Shown: piece after piece, positions 27,020-37,127 of the stretch
Layout of the letters: each line of letters begins with the position of its first letter
Position numbering within the stretch: the first letter of the stretch is position 1
Notes under the pieces: model-generated
The model's database searches: none
What the model was told of the DNA's origin: nothing
Seen by the model: only the letters and a program-made list of their open reading frames with translations
Translations under genes and position numbers: made by a program
Origin: Reichenbachiella ulvae
GTDB lineage: Bacteria; Bacteroidota; Bacteroidia; Cytophagales; Cyclobacteriaceae
Assembly (NCBI RefSeq): GCF_025833875.1
Contig: NZ_JAOYOD010000001.1
Location: forward strand, 2,046,001-2,110,000
Length of the DNA: 64,000 nt
Direction of reading: 5' to 3'

Positions 27020-28441
27020 TCAATTCAAAATCCGATGAATTTGACCTTTATAATCTGGATTCATTTCCGTAGGAATAGGCGCATTCGTTTCTTCCCACCA
27101 GTTTTCGAGTAGACTTAGTAGTTCTTCCTTCTTTTCCGCTTCAACTGTAGATAGGTCATTTCGTTCACCTATATCCTCTGATAGATTAAAGAGCTCGACT
27201 TCATTATCTTCAAAATAATAGTGCAACTTCCAAACTCCCTGACGTACCACTGAGCCAGGGCGCGTCCTGAACAATGGGTCACGTGTTTCATTCATAGTTT
27301 TGTTGTATGCCTGCAGGTAGATTGGAAAATGCCAAAAAAGCGGACGGTTCAACTCACTTTCCTTGCCTTCAAGAATGGAAGACAGGTTGTCACCGTCGAG
27401 TTTCAACTCAGGGTTATGGATTCCGGCATAACTCAAAATCGTTGGAAAAATATCCAAATTGGTGATTGGGACATCACTGGTGACATTTGCTTTTACTCTG
27501 TCTTTGTACACAAAGAAAAACGGCTCGCGAATGCCTCCCTCATAGTAACTGCCTTTACCTGCACGCAGCGGTGGCTGTTTGGTTACTGCATACAATCCGC
27601 CATTGTCAGAAGTAAAAACAATGAGGGTATTGTCGAATATTCCTTTCGCTTTTAGTTTATCTACTAACAGTCCGATATTACGATCCAGGTTTTCCACCAT
27701 GGTAGCATATTCGGCATGGTCTTGACCGTTCGACGGTTCTTTGTTCTTATATTTTTCCACCAGGCTCTTGACAGGATCAATTGGTACGTGAATGGCGTAA
27801 GGAGAATAATAAAGGAAGAATGGAGCAGCCGTGGTGTCCACAAACTCCAATGCTTTCTCCATGATCAGGTCTGTCAAATATTCGTTTTCTCCTTCTTCAA
27901 TTTTCACATTCTTATACGGAGGATAATAACTCTTTGGAAGTCCATTATGTCCTCCACCAATGTTGATATCAAAACCATATTCCAATGGATTTTCACTTAG
28001 ATGCCATTTTCCCGCATGACAAGTTACATATCCATTTTTTCGAAGCACTTCGGGTATGATCGTATGCTCTTTGGCCAGCGTAGTGGTGTTTGGAGTGGGT
28101 ATCAATTTCCGATTTTTTGAAGCACCCCTTTCAGAAGAATTGACCGTGTAAATACCGTGACGTGGTGTCCAAAGTCCGGTCATCAAACAAGCACGGCTGG
28201 GTGCACAATTGGCGGAAGCTGCGTATCCATTGGTAAACACCATTCCGGCGGTTGAAAGCTCATCGATATTCGGGGTTTCGTAATATTCACTCCCCATAAA
28301 ACCAACATCTTTCCACCCCATATCATCAATATTGATAAGGAGAATATTGGGTTTGGTTTCTTTCCTTGGTTTAATCGCACATGAACCAACTAAGAGCAAG
28401 ATGCTCATAATAATTACTAATCTGCCGTTAGAAACTTTCAT
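27020..28441 (-). CDS. S1 sulfatase lipoprotein (arylsulfatase A-like)
   Basis: This 473-residue lipoprotein has lipobox LVGSC (Cys21). The sulfatase core begins at KPNILLINIDDMGWKDVGFM (Asp39/Asp40), with the formylglycine site CAPSR at Cys79 followed by ACLMTGL. Other conserved segments are TCHAGKWHL, YYSPYAIHVPIDP and FTSDNGGLYAVT, with a short C-terminal part ending in TEMNPDYKGQIHRILN. The CxPSR motif should be converted to formylglycine by an aerobic maturase not seen here. It lies 11 bases downstream of another sulfatase (28453-29922), and the two differ enough to suggest different sulfate positions. Subfamily is not assigned; substrate within ulvan is inferred from context. Confidence 0.93.
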   Translation of the reverse strand: MKVSNGRLVIIMSILLLVGSCAIKPRKETKPNILLINIDDMGWKDVGFMGSEYYETPNIDELSTAGMVFTNGYAASANCAPSRACLMTGLWTPRHGIYTVNSSERGASKNRKLIPTPNTTTLAKEHTIIPEVLRKNGYVTCHAGKWHLSENPLEYGFDINIGGGHNGLPKSYYPPYKNVKIEEGENEYLTDLIMEKALEFVDTTAAPFFLYYSPYAIHVPIDPVKSLVEKYKNKEPSNGQDHAEYATMVENLDRNIGLLVDKLKAKGIFDNTLIVFTSDNGGLYAVTKQPPLRAGKGSYYEGGIREPFFFVYKDRVKANVTSDVPITNLDIFPTILSYAGIHNPELKLDGDNLSSILEGKESELNRPLFWHFPIYLQAYNKTMNETRDPLFRTRPGSVVRQGVWKLHYYFEDNEVELFNLSEDIGERNDLSTVEAEKKEELLSLLENWWEETNAPIPTEMNPDYKGQIHRILN

Positions 28442-28452
28442 CTTTATGTCCT

Positions 28453-29922
28453 TTAGTACTCGTTTTTATTCTTTTCAAATTCAAAGCTGAACACCTCGGA
28501 ATAGGTATGTTCTTTACTCATAATAGTGGCGATCTCCTGTAAGACCTCCGGATTTTCATCCGCCACATTATATTCCTCACCAGGATCAGTAGCCAAATCA
28601 TAAAGCTCAATTGGCGCATCGGGATTTTCAGTCATATTCAGTCGAATGCCTTTCCAATCCCCAAACCGAACCGCTTGCTTACCCCCTCGCATTGGAAATT
28701 CCCAATAGAGATATTTATGCTTTGCTTGTTCTGCGCCTAAGAGCTCTGGTAAAAAGGAAATACCATCGATATTTTCAGGTGGCTGCACACCTGCGATATC
28801 GCATAGTGTGGGTAAAAAATCCCAGAATGCGGAAATGTGATCGGAAGTAGTATTTGTCTTAATCTTATTGGGCCAGCAGGCAATCGTGGGTACTCTTAAT
28901 CCTCCTTCATACAAATCACGTTTGTAGCCTTTGAAGCTCGCATTGCTATTGAAGTAGTCAGGATCAGCACCCCCTTCTTTGTGGGGTCCATTGTCCGAAC
29001 TAAAAATGATCAGGGTGTTTTCTGCAATTCCAAGTTCTTCCAATTTTTGCCTAATCTCCCCGACCTGCTTATCAAGCAAATAAACCATAGCAGCAAAAGC
29101 AGCATGAGATTCCCTCTGAGAGCCATAAGGCCCTTTTCGATAACTTGGTCCGTCATCAACCCCAGCATACGCTTTTTCAGGTAAGTATTTCCCACGGAAC
29201 TTTTGGAGCAAGCTATCAGGAACGAGCAGCTCCGCATGGGGGATAATGGATGGATAATACATGAAGAAAGAGGTGTCCTTATTTTTCTCCAGAAATTCCA
29301 CTGCTTTCTGGTGGATGATATCAGGAGCATACGTTTCTTTTTTATCCCCTGCGTTACCTTCAAGCATAACCTTAGTCTGATTCTGCCACAGATGATAAGG
29401 GTAGTAATTATGTCCTAAACGCTGACAATTGAAGCCATAGAACTCATCAAAACCCTGATTATTTGGGTCTCCATCTGATCCGGGATAGCCCAACCCCCAT
29501 TTTCCAAATGCTCCCGTCACATAGCCGGCAGACTGTAGCAATTTAGCAACCGTCACTGCAGATGAGTCCAACGGATGCTGTCCCTCTGGTCTGATTTCTT
29601 TATTCCCACGAATAAAGGTATGACCCGTATGCATACCGGTCATCAATGTGGAACGGGAGGGTGCACAGACAGTTGATCCGGAATAATGCTGGGTAAAAAA
29701 CATCCCGTCTTCTGCCAGTTGGTCAATGAATGGTGTCTTAAAATTTGTTTGACCTGTAAGGCTTAAATCTCCATAACCCAGGTCATCGGCAAGAATGAAA
29801 ATAATGTTGGGTTTAGGGGCGCTTTTAGCATCTTGATCGCTAGCTGTTGACGGACCTTCGCAGCTAACAATGGCGGCCAGTAATCCTGACACGAACAAAA
29901 AATTGACTAGTTGTTTATTCAT
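28453..29922 (-). CDS. S1 sulfatase lipoprotein (arylsulfatase A-like)
   Basis: This 489-residue lipoprotein has lipobox AIVSC (Cys21). The core starts at KPNIIFILADDLGYGDLSLT (Asp46/47), the formylglycine site is CAPSR at Cys86 with STLMTGMHTGHT, and later segments include GAFGKWGLGYPGSDG, YYPSIIPHAELLVPD and FSSDNGPHKEGGADPDYF. The long loop after the active site and the GGADP-NSNASFKGYK segment are typical of the S1_16/S1_20-like arylsulfatase A branch; this is a visual assignment. Its first 8 bases overlap the end of the GH43 gene, pointing to translational coupling with that enzyme. The sulfatase could therefore act on the residue next to the GH43 target. Confidence 0.93.
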   Translation of the reverse strand: MNKQLVNFLFVSGLLAAIVSCEGPSTASDQDAKSAPKPNIIFILADDLGYGDLSLTGQTNFKTPFIDQLAEDGMFFTQHYSGSTVCAPSRSTLMTGMHTGHTFIRGNKEIRPEGQHPLDSSAVTVAKLLQSAGYVTGAFGKWGLGYPGSDGDPNNQGFDEFYGFNCQRLGHNYYPYHLWQNQTKVMLEGNAGDKKETYAPDIIHQKAVEFLEKNKDTSFFMYYPSIIPHAELLVPDSLLQKFRGKYLPEKAYAGVDDGPSYRKGPYGSQRESHAAFAAMVYLLDKQVGEIRQKLEELGIAENTLIIFSSDNGPHKEGGADPDYFNSNASFKGYKRDLYEGGLRVPTIACWPNKIKTNTTSDHISAFWDFLPTLCDIAGVQPPENIDGISFLPELLGAEQAKHKYLYWEFPMRGGKQAVRFGDWKGIRLNMTENPDAPIELYDLATDPGEEYNVADENPEVLQEIATIMSKEHTYSEVFSFEFEKNKNEY

Positions 29923-30853
29923 AAGGGTTTACTTTTTGAATCGTGCCATCTTCATTGTATACGAGCTTCTGAAAGGTCATTGAGCGCCTAAAGCGATGTG
30001 GCCCCCGCCCGGGTTTCAGTCCCGTTCCCGGCGTAACCTCAGGGTTGTTTTGATAATAGAGATTGGCGTTGTGATAAAACAAATACCACTCACCCTTGTA
30101 TTCCACAATCGAGTGATGACTTGTGCCGCTGTTCATTGGTGGCAGTAGTACACCTTGATATTCAAACGGGCCTAATGGGCTATCGCCGATGCAGTATTTC
30201 AATTCACGACTAGTACTCACATACGACAAATAATACTTTCCATCATACTTGTGCATCCAAATCGCTTCGAAAAATCCTAGCGTGCTTTCCAGATGATGCA
30301 CTTCTCCATCATAGGAGATCATATCTTCATTGAGCTTGATTGCATTGACAGTATGCTGTCCCATGTACAAGTAGGCCTGATCATCGTCATCTATAAAAAC
30401 CGCAGGATCAATAAAATCACGATCACACACTACACCTTTGCTATTGATATGGATCAAAGCTGAATCCAGGGGGTCTTTGAAATAGCCAGTAGGTTTATCC
30501 GAAACAGCCACACCGATCATACTCTTTTCTACGGGGTAATAGAAGTAGTATTTCCCATTTCTACCGATACAATCAGGAGCCCACGCATAGCGATTGGCCC
30601 AACTGAGATCTTCCAACGAGAAAGCTACCCCATGATCCGTCCAATTCTCCATATCTGTGGTGGAAAAAACGTGCCAGTCTGCCATATTGAACCAGGTGGC
30701 AGTATCCGGGTCATGAGATGGATATACATAAAGCGTGTCGTTGAATACGCGTGCCGAAGGGTCAGCTGTGTACATATGCTCAACAATCGGGTCTTGCGCC
30801 TGACTGTAGAGGATTAATGTGAAAAGGCTTAAAAACAGAAATGATTTCATCAT
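29915..30853 (-). CDS. GH43 glycoside hydrolase (beta-xylosidase/arabinosidase type)
   Basis: The 312-residue enzyme has a signal peptide (MMKSFLFLSLFTLILYSQAQ). The five-bladed propeller shows all three GH43 acidic residues: Asp31 in YTADPSARVF (general base), Asp149 in FIDPAVFIDDD (pKa modulator) and Glu196 in GFFEAIWMHKY (general acid). SGTSHHSIVEYKGEWYLFYH supplies the conserved active-site His. There is no extra binding module, so it is near the minimal size of the family. In an ulvan context xylose is the expected target, since ulvan contains xylose and sulfated xylose units, but alpha-L-arabinofuranose or galactose cannot be excluded. Its end overlaps the sulfatase gene 28453-29922, and GH2 lies 49 bases upstream. 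Confidence 0.9.
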   Translation of the reverse strand: MMKSFLFLSLFTLILYSQAQDPIVEHMYTADPSARVFNDTLYVYPSHDPDTATWFNMADWHVFSTTDMENWTDHGVAFSLEDLSWANRYAWAPDCIGRNGKYYFYYPVEKSMIGVAVSDKPTGYFKDPLDSALIHINSKGVVCDRDFIDPAVFIDDDDQAYLYMGQHTVNAIKLNEDMISYDGEVHHLESTLGFFEAIWMHKYDGKYYLSYVSTSRELKYCIGDSPLGPFEYQGVLLPPMNSGTSHHSIVEYKGEWYLFYHNANLYYQNNPEVTPGTGLKPGRGPHRFRRSMTFQKLVYNEDGTIQKVNPYE

Positions 30854-30902
30854 ACAAATATCAGATTCTAGAAAATTTTATAATTAATATTCTCCTCCAT
30901 CC

Positions 30903-33854
30903 TTAATTATCCGTTGGGAGCGCGTTGGCACTAAAGTCTATTTCGTCATCTGTACCAGCTTCTTTCGCAAATATTTCTGCAATGGCTTCCGGTTTTATCT
31001 GCCATTGCGGATCGAACGCTGACGACTTCAAGTAGTTCATCAGGCTCTTTCTGAACTGCCGGGTCGCGGGTCGGTTGTCCAAATCACTTTCGAGATCAAT
31101 ACTACAGATGAGCAACTTACCCTCACCTACTTTGGCCTCAGCCACCAGGGCCAATTTTCGGTTGATCTTCCATGAGTCAACCGGCTGGATGAGCGATCGG
31201 TATGCTTTTGGCCAAGGGGTTTTTGAATCATACGAGTCTAAAATCATTGGCTGGGCATGGTTAAGAACATCCCACCAGTTCCAGTTGACATGCGGATCGA
31301 TAGGAAAGGATGCGAATAGTGGATGCTCAGGATCCATCAGCATGCCTGAGGCTGATGACTGACCGCCTTTTTCTCCTATTGCCGTCCAGAAGTGATTGGT
31401 AAAGCACGAAGGGAGATCGCCTTTCATATCGCCAATCTGAGGCAAGAGCAACACGGTTTCACCAGCTTCTAGTCGTTTCTGAGCGCTGCTGTTCCATTTC
31501 CTGGTTACATGGACACTGCTTGGGAAAGGTTCTGCTTGAGAATCAGGGTAAACCCAAATATCCCAGTCATTGATCAGCTGATTGGCTTTGGACTCAAGTT
31601 CTAGAATGAGCTTAGCTGGTGCAGCGATGTTGTCCAGTGCCCATTCGATTGCGGCTATTGGTTGGGCGCTTTCTTGTGCAAAAACCCCTTTGGGAAGTTT
31701 CCATGTTTTGATGACCGTGCCATCCTCGGCTCGCAAGGTAGCAGTGAGGTCGTTGAGCTCCAGCTTTTCTTTACCAAAATGAGTGACTTCAAGGTCAGCT
31801 TTGAATACTTCGCTCTGGGTAAGCACGCGTTTGGGCATACGAGCCAAAAGTACCGTCGGGGCACTCCAACGACGCACGTACTCCAAGTCCACGTAAGGGC
31901 GAGGATCATAAAACGGGTCTGTCAAACCTACAGGAGCGCTACTCTGTCCGGTGAAGTCTGCCAGCGAAAGCCACTGGAACCCTGCCATACCTGGTGTGCG
32001 ATAAGCCGCTTCAAAAGACTCCCGTATCAGCTCAACTTGCCACTTGCCAGATGACTGGACTATTTCAGGTAGTAGCTCATACATGCCCCGTTCCCTGAGC
32101 TGGTCTTGAGCGATTTGCAGATAGTCTGCCTTCAGGTATCCGGTATATTTTTTTATCTCTGTTGCTACATCCGGATAGGTACATATCTGAGCGATCTCAT
32201 GTGACATCACCGGCACCTTGAAGGTAGAAGCAGCTTCTCTCCAGTCAATAGAGGTGTTCGGCGCATTGAGGTTATATTCTGTGCGATCAGGAGTTGGCGG
32301 CCAGCCAAACTGATAACGCAATTTGGTGGTGCGTTCCGGCCAGATACCTCGCTGCACCTGATAGTCGGCACCTTCAGGGCTCCACGAGTTGGCTTTGACC
32401 ATGTAAAGTTTAGAATCGTCATATGCTTTCCATTCCTCCACGATCTTTTCGAAAAACCCATGATCACCATCGTACTCATTGCCAAGTCCCATCATCACAA
32501 AACTTGGATGATGGCCAAATGCATCGAGTATCCTTTTAGCCTCAGCACGCATAAAGTCAAATTGATCTTTCTTTTTTACCGTGCCCCATTCCCCCACTTC
32601 GGGAGCCATGTAGATGCCAATCTCGTCTGCAGCAACAAAGGCGGCTTCAGGAGGTGTCCATGAGTGAAAACGCGCCAGATTGAGACCAAAGCCCTTGTAT
32701 GTACGCCACACTTTTCGCCAGGACTCCACATCCATCGGCGCGTATCCGGTTGCAGGCATGACCGCACAGTCGTTGTTGCCCCGTATGAAGGTTTTATAGC
32801 CATTCATGCTAAAGTGCCTGCCATCCACTGTGATGTCCCGCAGACCGAAGGTTAATTGACGGGAATCACTTGCGTTCTCTGCCCGTAAGCTCGCCTCAAT
32901 TTGGTATAGGGGCTGTTCGTATTCATCCCATAGTTTGACCGTGCCGGTCATGGGGTAATCTATGGTCAGCAGGTCATCATTAATATCCCCAACACTTCCT
33001 TTGATGATCAATGCCTCCGGATCATGGGAATTGCCAGCACTCGCCCCGGCTACATCCAAGATAAGCTCCCAGTCTCCCCGGGCTGCTTTGGTTTTTCTGA
33101 GCTGAATGCTGACTTTCAGCATATTGCCATCTGGTTTTGGAGAGACCGTTAATTTTTCAATCCAAACAATGGGGTGTACTTCCAATTTAATTTCTCCCAC
33201 CAGGCCATTCCACGTACCCGCGGTTTGCTCTGACACGGAATGTGCGTTATATCCCATGTGGACGAACTCGGAGTTGTCCACCCGCACGGTGATTTGATGC
33301 GTGTCTGGCGAAAGCTCCCCTAGTTCATACGTATGAGGTGTTGCCAAGCTGGTGCCTCGCCCGATCTTTTTGCCATCAAGCCATAGATCGGACACCCAGT
33401 GGACGCGTTCAAAAGAGATGGAAACCGACTTTCCTTCCCAATCCTTGGGAACCTCGATTGTGCGATTGTACCAGGCAGGCCCTATGTAGTGGCGGTCGGG
33501 ATGTAGAAAGTGCTGCATTTTGTAGACCCCTTGCTCCTGATAGTTTTGAAGCCATTCAGGCCCCCAACCATTAAGTCCTCCGGTACCAGCCCACTCTGTA
33601 TTGCCATACCAAGGGGTATTAGGGCCGGGAACGTCCCCGTATCCCTGCTCCTGAAGGCAACCCGGAAGCAATAGGGTGTCCGGGAATGAAGGCCCATCAA
33701 ACCAGCCTTCCTCCACACCCTTATCCTCAGGGTCTAGCTTCACCTGCCATTCTCCTGCAAGGTCTACTACTTGCCGTTCATTTGGGCGTGCACATCCAAA
33801 AGCGACGGCTACTATTATGAGTAATTTAAATGTCGAGCGCATGTTGTTTTTCAT
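30903..33854 (-). CDS. GH2 glycoside hydrolase lipoprotein
   Basis: The 983-residue lipoprotein has lipobox AFGC (Cys21). It shows a GH2 sugar-binding domain (about 125-225, VSISFERVHWVSDLWLDGKK), an immunoglobulin-like domain (230-340) and a TIM barrel starting near GYKTFIRGNNDC. The proposed acid/base is Glu460 in MMGLGNEYDG and the nucleophile Glu553 in PVMSHEIAQICTYPD. A further roughly 300 residues include a glutamine-amidotransferase-like/beta-sandwich region (LPSCFTNHFW, GEGKLLICSIDLESD). GH2 enzymes retain configuration and act on beta-galactosides, beta-glucuronides or similar. Glucuronide or xyloside removal fits ulvan but is inference. It lies 11 bases downstream of the GH106 gene and 49 upstream of GH43. 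Confidence 0.88.
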   Translation of the reverse strand: MKNNMRSTFKLLIIVAVAFGCARPNERQVVDLAGEWQVKLDPEDKGVEEGWFDGPSFPDTLLLPGCLQEQGYGDVPGPNTPWYGNTEWAGTGGLNGWGPEWLQNYQEQGVYKMQHFLHPDRHYIGPAWYNRTIEVPKDWEGKSVSISFERVHWVSDLWLDGKKIGRGTSLATPHTYELGELSPDTHQITVRVDNSEFVHMGYNAHSVSEQTAGTWNGLVGEIKLEVHPIVWIEKLTVSPKPDGNMLKVSIQLRKTKAARGDWELILDVAGASAGNSHDPEALIIKGSVGDINDDLLTIDYPMTGTVKLWDEYEQPLYQIEASLRAENASDSRQLTFGLRDITVDGRHFSMNGYKTFIRGNNDCAVMPATGYAPMDVESWRKVWRTYKGFGLNLARFHSWTPPEAAFVAADEIGIYMAPEVGEWGTVKKKDQFDFMRAEAKRILDAFGHHPSFVMMGLGNEYDGDHGFFEKIVEEWKAYDDSKLYMVKANSWSPEGADYQVQRGIWPERTTKLRYQFGWPPTPDRTEYNLNAPNTSIDWREAASTFKVPVMSHEIAQICTYPDVATEIKKYTGYLKADYLQIAQDQLRERGMYELLPEIVQSSGKWQVELIRESFEAAYRTPGMAGFQWLSLADFTGQSSAPVGLTDPFYDPRPYVDLEYVRRWSAPTVLLARMPKRVLTQSEVFKADLEVTHFGKEKLELNDLTATLRAEDGTVIKTWKLPKGVFAQESAQPIAAIEWALDNIAAPAKLILELESKANQLINDWDIWVYPDSQAEPFPSSVHVTRKWNSSAQKRLEAGETVLLLPQIGDMKGDLPSCFTNHFWTAIGEKGGQSSASGMLMDPEHPLFASFPIDPHVNWNWWDVLNHAQPMILDSYDSKTPWPKAYRSLIQPVDSWKINRKLALVAEAKVGEGKLLICSIDLESDLDNRPATRQFRKSLMNYLKSSAFDPQWQIKPEAIAEIFAKEAGTDDEIDFSANALPTDN

Positions 33855-33865
33855 TTAAAGACATG

Positions 33866-36800
33866 TTAATACTGAGCGACCTCCACGACTACTGGCCCGA
33901 TCAATCCCGACGGCTGCAATTGAGAATCAGGCTTTATATCATCTGTGACCAACCAGGTGTATTTCTCCTCCTCAGGTCGCTCTTTATCTTTGATCAATTG
34001 ATTTCTCCAAAGGTTGACGACTTCTATTTCTAGATTATTCTCACCTTCTCTAATGGCCTCAGAAACGTTCAGTCTGTAAGGTGCCATCCAAACACCTCCA
34101 ACATATTGGCCATTGAGTTTCACCTTAGCCATGACAGCCACCTCACCTAAGTTGAGGTAAATCTCCTGATCCTTCGGAAGGGAGGATACTTCAAATGTCT
34201 TCGTATAGGTAGCCGTCCCGGAATAATGCTTGATCTGCTCATCACTTGATTTGGACCAATCCATCAATTCATCCAAAACCACCAATTCTTCAGGAGCAAT
34301 GTCTTTATTTTCGAAATCCACCTGATAGGCTCCACCCAGTGCTATCAGTTCTTTGTAGGCAGGAAAATTGGATGTTTGATCAGATGGTAAATCCTGGTCG
34401 GCAAAGACCACAAACCAGCTTTGCGCTGCTTGCATTTCCAAGGGTACTTTTATTCCGGTAGAGGTGATTTTATATTCTGGTAATGGACGAACAACTCCAC
34501 TCACAGCGTCCCATAATTGGGGCTTCAATGACTTTTCCACTCTAAATTCGGGAGCTATTTTGATTGATTGATCTGTCTGATTTGTAATGAAATAGATGTC
34601 CATCTCAGGAGTCCGACGATGGGTCCAAAGAATGCTGCTATCATTTTCAGTAGCCAAATCCTTTACTAGTCCTATTTCGGAAAATACTTCAGCTAATTCA
34701 TAGCCATCCATAATTTTTCCAGCTCCATAGGATGCAGACATTTTGCCATTGGCATATCTGCCGCTCCATAGTTCATCGGCAAGCAATTTCACCCGATCAT
34801 CACAGTTGGGATAATCTTCCAAACTTGGAGATTTCTTTGGCTTTGGCCCCAAGACTACTCCACCCTGCTTCACCAAAGATGCAATCTTCTCCAACAAGTC
34901 AGGACGCATGGTCTCAAATGGAGGCAATACCATCACTCGATACGACATACCATCGGGTAACACAAAGCGTCCATCCTCCACTGACAATAGATTCATGATG
35001 ACTTCAGCATTGATGTAATCATAAGAATATCCATTTGGGATTTCAGGTATTCTTCCTCCAGTCATGATAGGAGCTTCCTCACCAATGAAATAACATACAT
35101 CCGCCACATAGGTACCCTGCTGCAATAAGTATTGACATCTTCTTAGATAATCAAAATACGTATCTGCCTGCCCAAACCAGGTGTTGTGCCGGTTAAACTC
35201 TGTACCAAACCAGGCGTTCATGCCTGGCTTTCTGTTATCATCAGGCTGCTGGATGTACAAATGCAACACAAAATGATTGATCCCTTCGGTCAGGGACCAG
35301 TCCCCTCTTTTTTTCAGTATGGCGGGATGACGTAGGTAAGTTTTGCGAGAAGAGGTAAATGCTTCGGCTGAAACCCTTGGCTTCCCGTAGGTATGTGCGG
35401 TGGAAGAGGAAGCCTTGCATTCAATATTGCCCAACGTACCCTCATTCCAAAACTCACCCGCGATTAAGTCTGATTGACCTCCGTACATCATGAACTCCCC
35501 CGGGAATCCCCAGTGACCATAGTTTTCCAGCCAGGTTTGAAGGTTGTGTTCATTGCTTGCTTTCCTTAGTGTTCCCACATATTCGTACGCGATATCGTCT
35601 GCGATGGTACGGCGAAGATCCCACAAGAAACGCTCAGATTCTTCGACACTTCCTACGACTCTGCCTGAGAGGACTGGAAGGTATTTGACTGGATCGTACC
35701 CAAATTTCTCCTGAAACTTGACCTCATAATCGTCTGTCCAGTTTTGAGACCCCATCTCGTAGCTATCTGCTACTACATATTTAAAAGCCGATTTGCTTTC
35801 TTCAGGCACTCGTTTTAACAACTCACCCACAAATTTATCGAAGTGGTATTGCACCAATTCGCCATTCATTTTATCAATTTCATACCCCACTCCCTGAGGA
35901 GCGGCGGGTGAATTCTTCGTACCTGTTGGAGACATCCCCATACGCATGACCGTCCATTCCCCTACCGGAGCATCCCACTTCAAATTCCCTTCCTCATCTA
36001 CTTTATCGCTGACATCAAGTACTTCTTTAGGGCTCAGCCTAAATTCATCTGCATTCAACTCATCCTGTCGATCAAAAATATAGGTATCCCAGTTTGGTTT
36101 GGGAGTGGGATGCATTTTACCCAGTTGCTTTTCAACGTACTTTTCTAGGATTGGAGCTTCAGTAATCGTGATTTCAGCAAAACCGTATCCTCCCCCTCTT
36201 CGAAACATCCGAAAGTTGGAGCATTTCAGTTTAAACTTGCTAGCTTTTACCTTTGGAAAAACCGTTGAATAGGCTCCTTTCTTAATAGGTCCAATATTAG
36301 CCGCCATCCTGAAACGATCAAAATGAAAGGTCTTTATCACCTCTTCTTTGCCATCCACTACAGCCGACAATTCCACATCACATTTAAAGGCCTGACTAGG
36401 CACGATAGAAATAGATTGCGCCTCAATCGCTTCCACCAAATCAAAGGTGATTACCAAAGGCTCTTTTTCTTTCACCTCAAATGCTGTTTCGGATTCTGTA
36501 ATGCCATTGGTCAATTCTGCAACATCCACATCGTCCCAATTTGAAGTGATTTTGGTTGGGATAAATTGGGTGCTTCGTAGTTCGGAATCTGCTGCTTTGA
36601 ATGCCAATGTGTGGGTATCCTGAAATTCCTCATTAGGCTGTTCGAGTTTCAAATTGACCGCTTGACCACCAGTTACTTTGGTTTCACTATAAGTCAAATA
36701 ACGCATGGCTTTGGTGTAATCCACCCAGGGACCACCGCTCTGGCTCCATCCAGGGCAATTGAACACTCCAATGTCCACACCAATGCGCTTACCTTCTACT

Positions 36801-37117
36801 ACTGCATGTACCATGTGCGACCACCACTCATCACTGAGCATCGGTACTTTACCGTCTTCCCGAGCCGGATTTATATTCCCGATGAGCGCACCACCGATAC
36901 CCGCCTTTTTCATGGCTTCCAAATCCTTGGTGATACCATCTTTTGAGATGTCGTCATTGATCCAATACCAATAGCACCAGATGGTATTGTCGTCTTTCGG
37001 TTTGATAAAGTCCGAATGAACAAGGTCAATTTTTTTCGATTCGTTACACCCGAAGCAAGCCATTAAAACAAGGAATAACAGCATAATTTCGAATCTCTGG
37101 AATAGAATTGTTTTCAT
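33866..37117 (-). CDS. GH106 alpha-L-rhamnosidase lipoprotein
   Basis: The 1083-residue protein has a leader ending in a Cys pair (LMACFGC, lipobox Cys21). The GH106 signature is clear: TIWCYWYWINDDISKDGITK at 45-64, MKKAGIGGALIGN, and FNCPGWSQSGGPWV at the barrel core. Glutamates expected in the active site appear in VADSYEMGSQNW and RVSAEAFTSSRK. The C-terminal beta-sandwich ends with KVKLNGQYVGGVWMAPYRLN and NLEIEVVNLWRNQLI. GH106 enzymes invert and release alpha-L-rhamnose, some from uronate-linked chains. It is related to the GH106 at 45496-48933 but clearly diverged. It begins next to the inverted hairpin repeats at 37128-37338, so a promoter or processing site may lie there. Confidence 0.93.
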   Translation of the reverse strand: MKTILFQRFEIMLLFLVLMACFGCNESKKIDLVHSDFIKPKDDNTIWCYWYWINDDISKDGITKDLEAMKKAGIGGALIGNINPAREDGKVPMLSDEWWSHMVHAVVEGKRIGVDIGVFNCPGWSQSGGPWVDYTKAMRYLTYSETKVTGGQAVNLKLEQPNEEFQDTHTLAFKAADSELRSTQFIPTKITSNWDDVDVAELTNGITESETAFEVKEKEPLVITFDLVEAIEAQSISIVPSQAFKCDVELSAVVDGKEEVIKTFHFDRFRMAANIGPIKKGAYSTVFPKVKASKFKLKCSNFRMFRRGGGYGFAEITITEAPILEKYVEKQLGKMHPTPKPNWDTYIFDRQDELNADEFRLSPKEVLDVSDKVDEEGNLKWDAPVGEWTVMRMGMSPTGTKNSPAAPQGVGYEIDKMNGELVQYHFDKFVGELLKRVPEESKSAFKYVVADSYEMGSQNWTDDYEVKFQEKFGYDPVKYLPVLSGRVVGSVEESERFLWDLRRTIADDIAYEYVGTLRKASNEHNLQTWLENYGHWGFPGEFMMYGGQSDLIAGEFWNEGTLGNIECKASSSTAHTYGKPRVSAEAFTSSRKTYLRHPAILKKRGDWSLTEGINHFVLHLYIQQPDDNRKPGMNAWFGTEFNRHNTWFGQADTYFDYLRRCQYLLQQGTYVADVCYFIGEEAPIMTGGRIPEIPNGYSYDYINAEVIMNLLSVEDGRFVLPDGMSYRVMVLPPFETMRPDLLEKIASLVKQGGVVLGPKPKKSPSLEDYPNCDDRVKLLADELWSGRYANGKMSASYGAGKIMDGYELAEVFSEIGLVKDLATENDSSILWTHRRTPEMDIYFITNQTDQSIKIAPEFRVEKSLKPQLWDAVSGVVRPLPEYKITSTGIKVPLEMQAAQSWFVVFADQDLPSDQTSNFPAYKELIALGGAYQVDFENKDIAPEELVVLDELMDWSKSSDEQIKHYSGTATYTKTFEVSSLPKDQEIYLNLGEVAVMAKVKLNGQYVGGVWMAPYRLNVSEAIREGENNLEIEVVNLWRNQLIKDKERPEEEKYTWLVTDDIKPDSQLQPSGLIGPVVVEVAQY

Positions 37118-37127
37118 ATTACGACTT

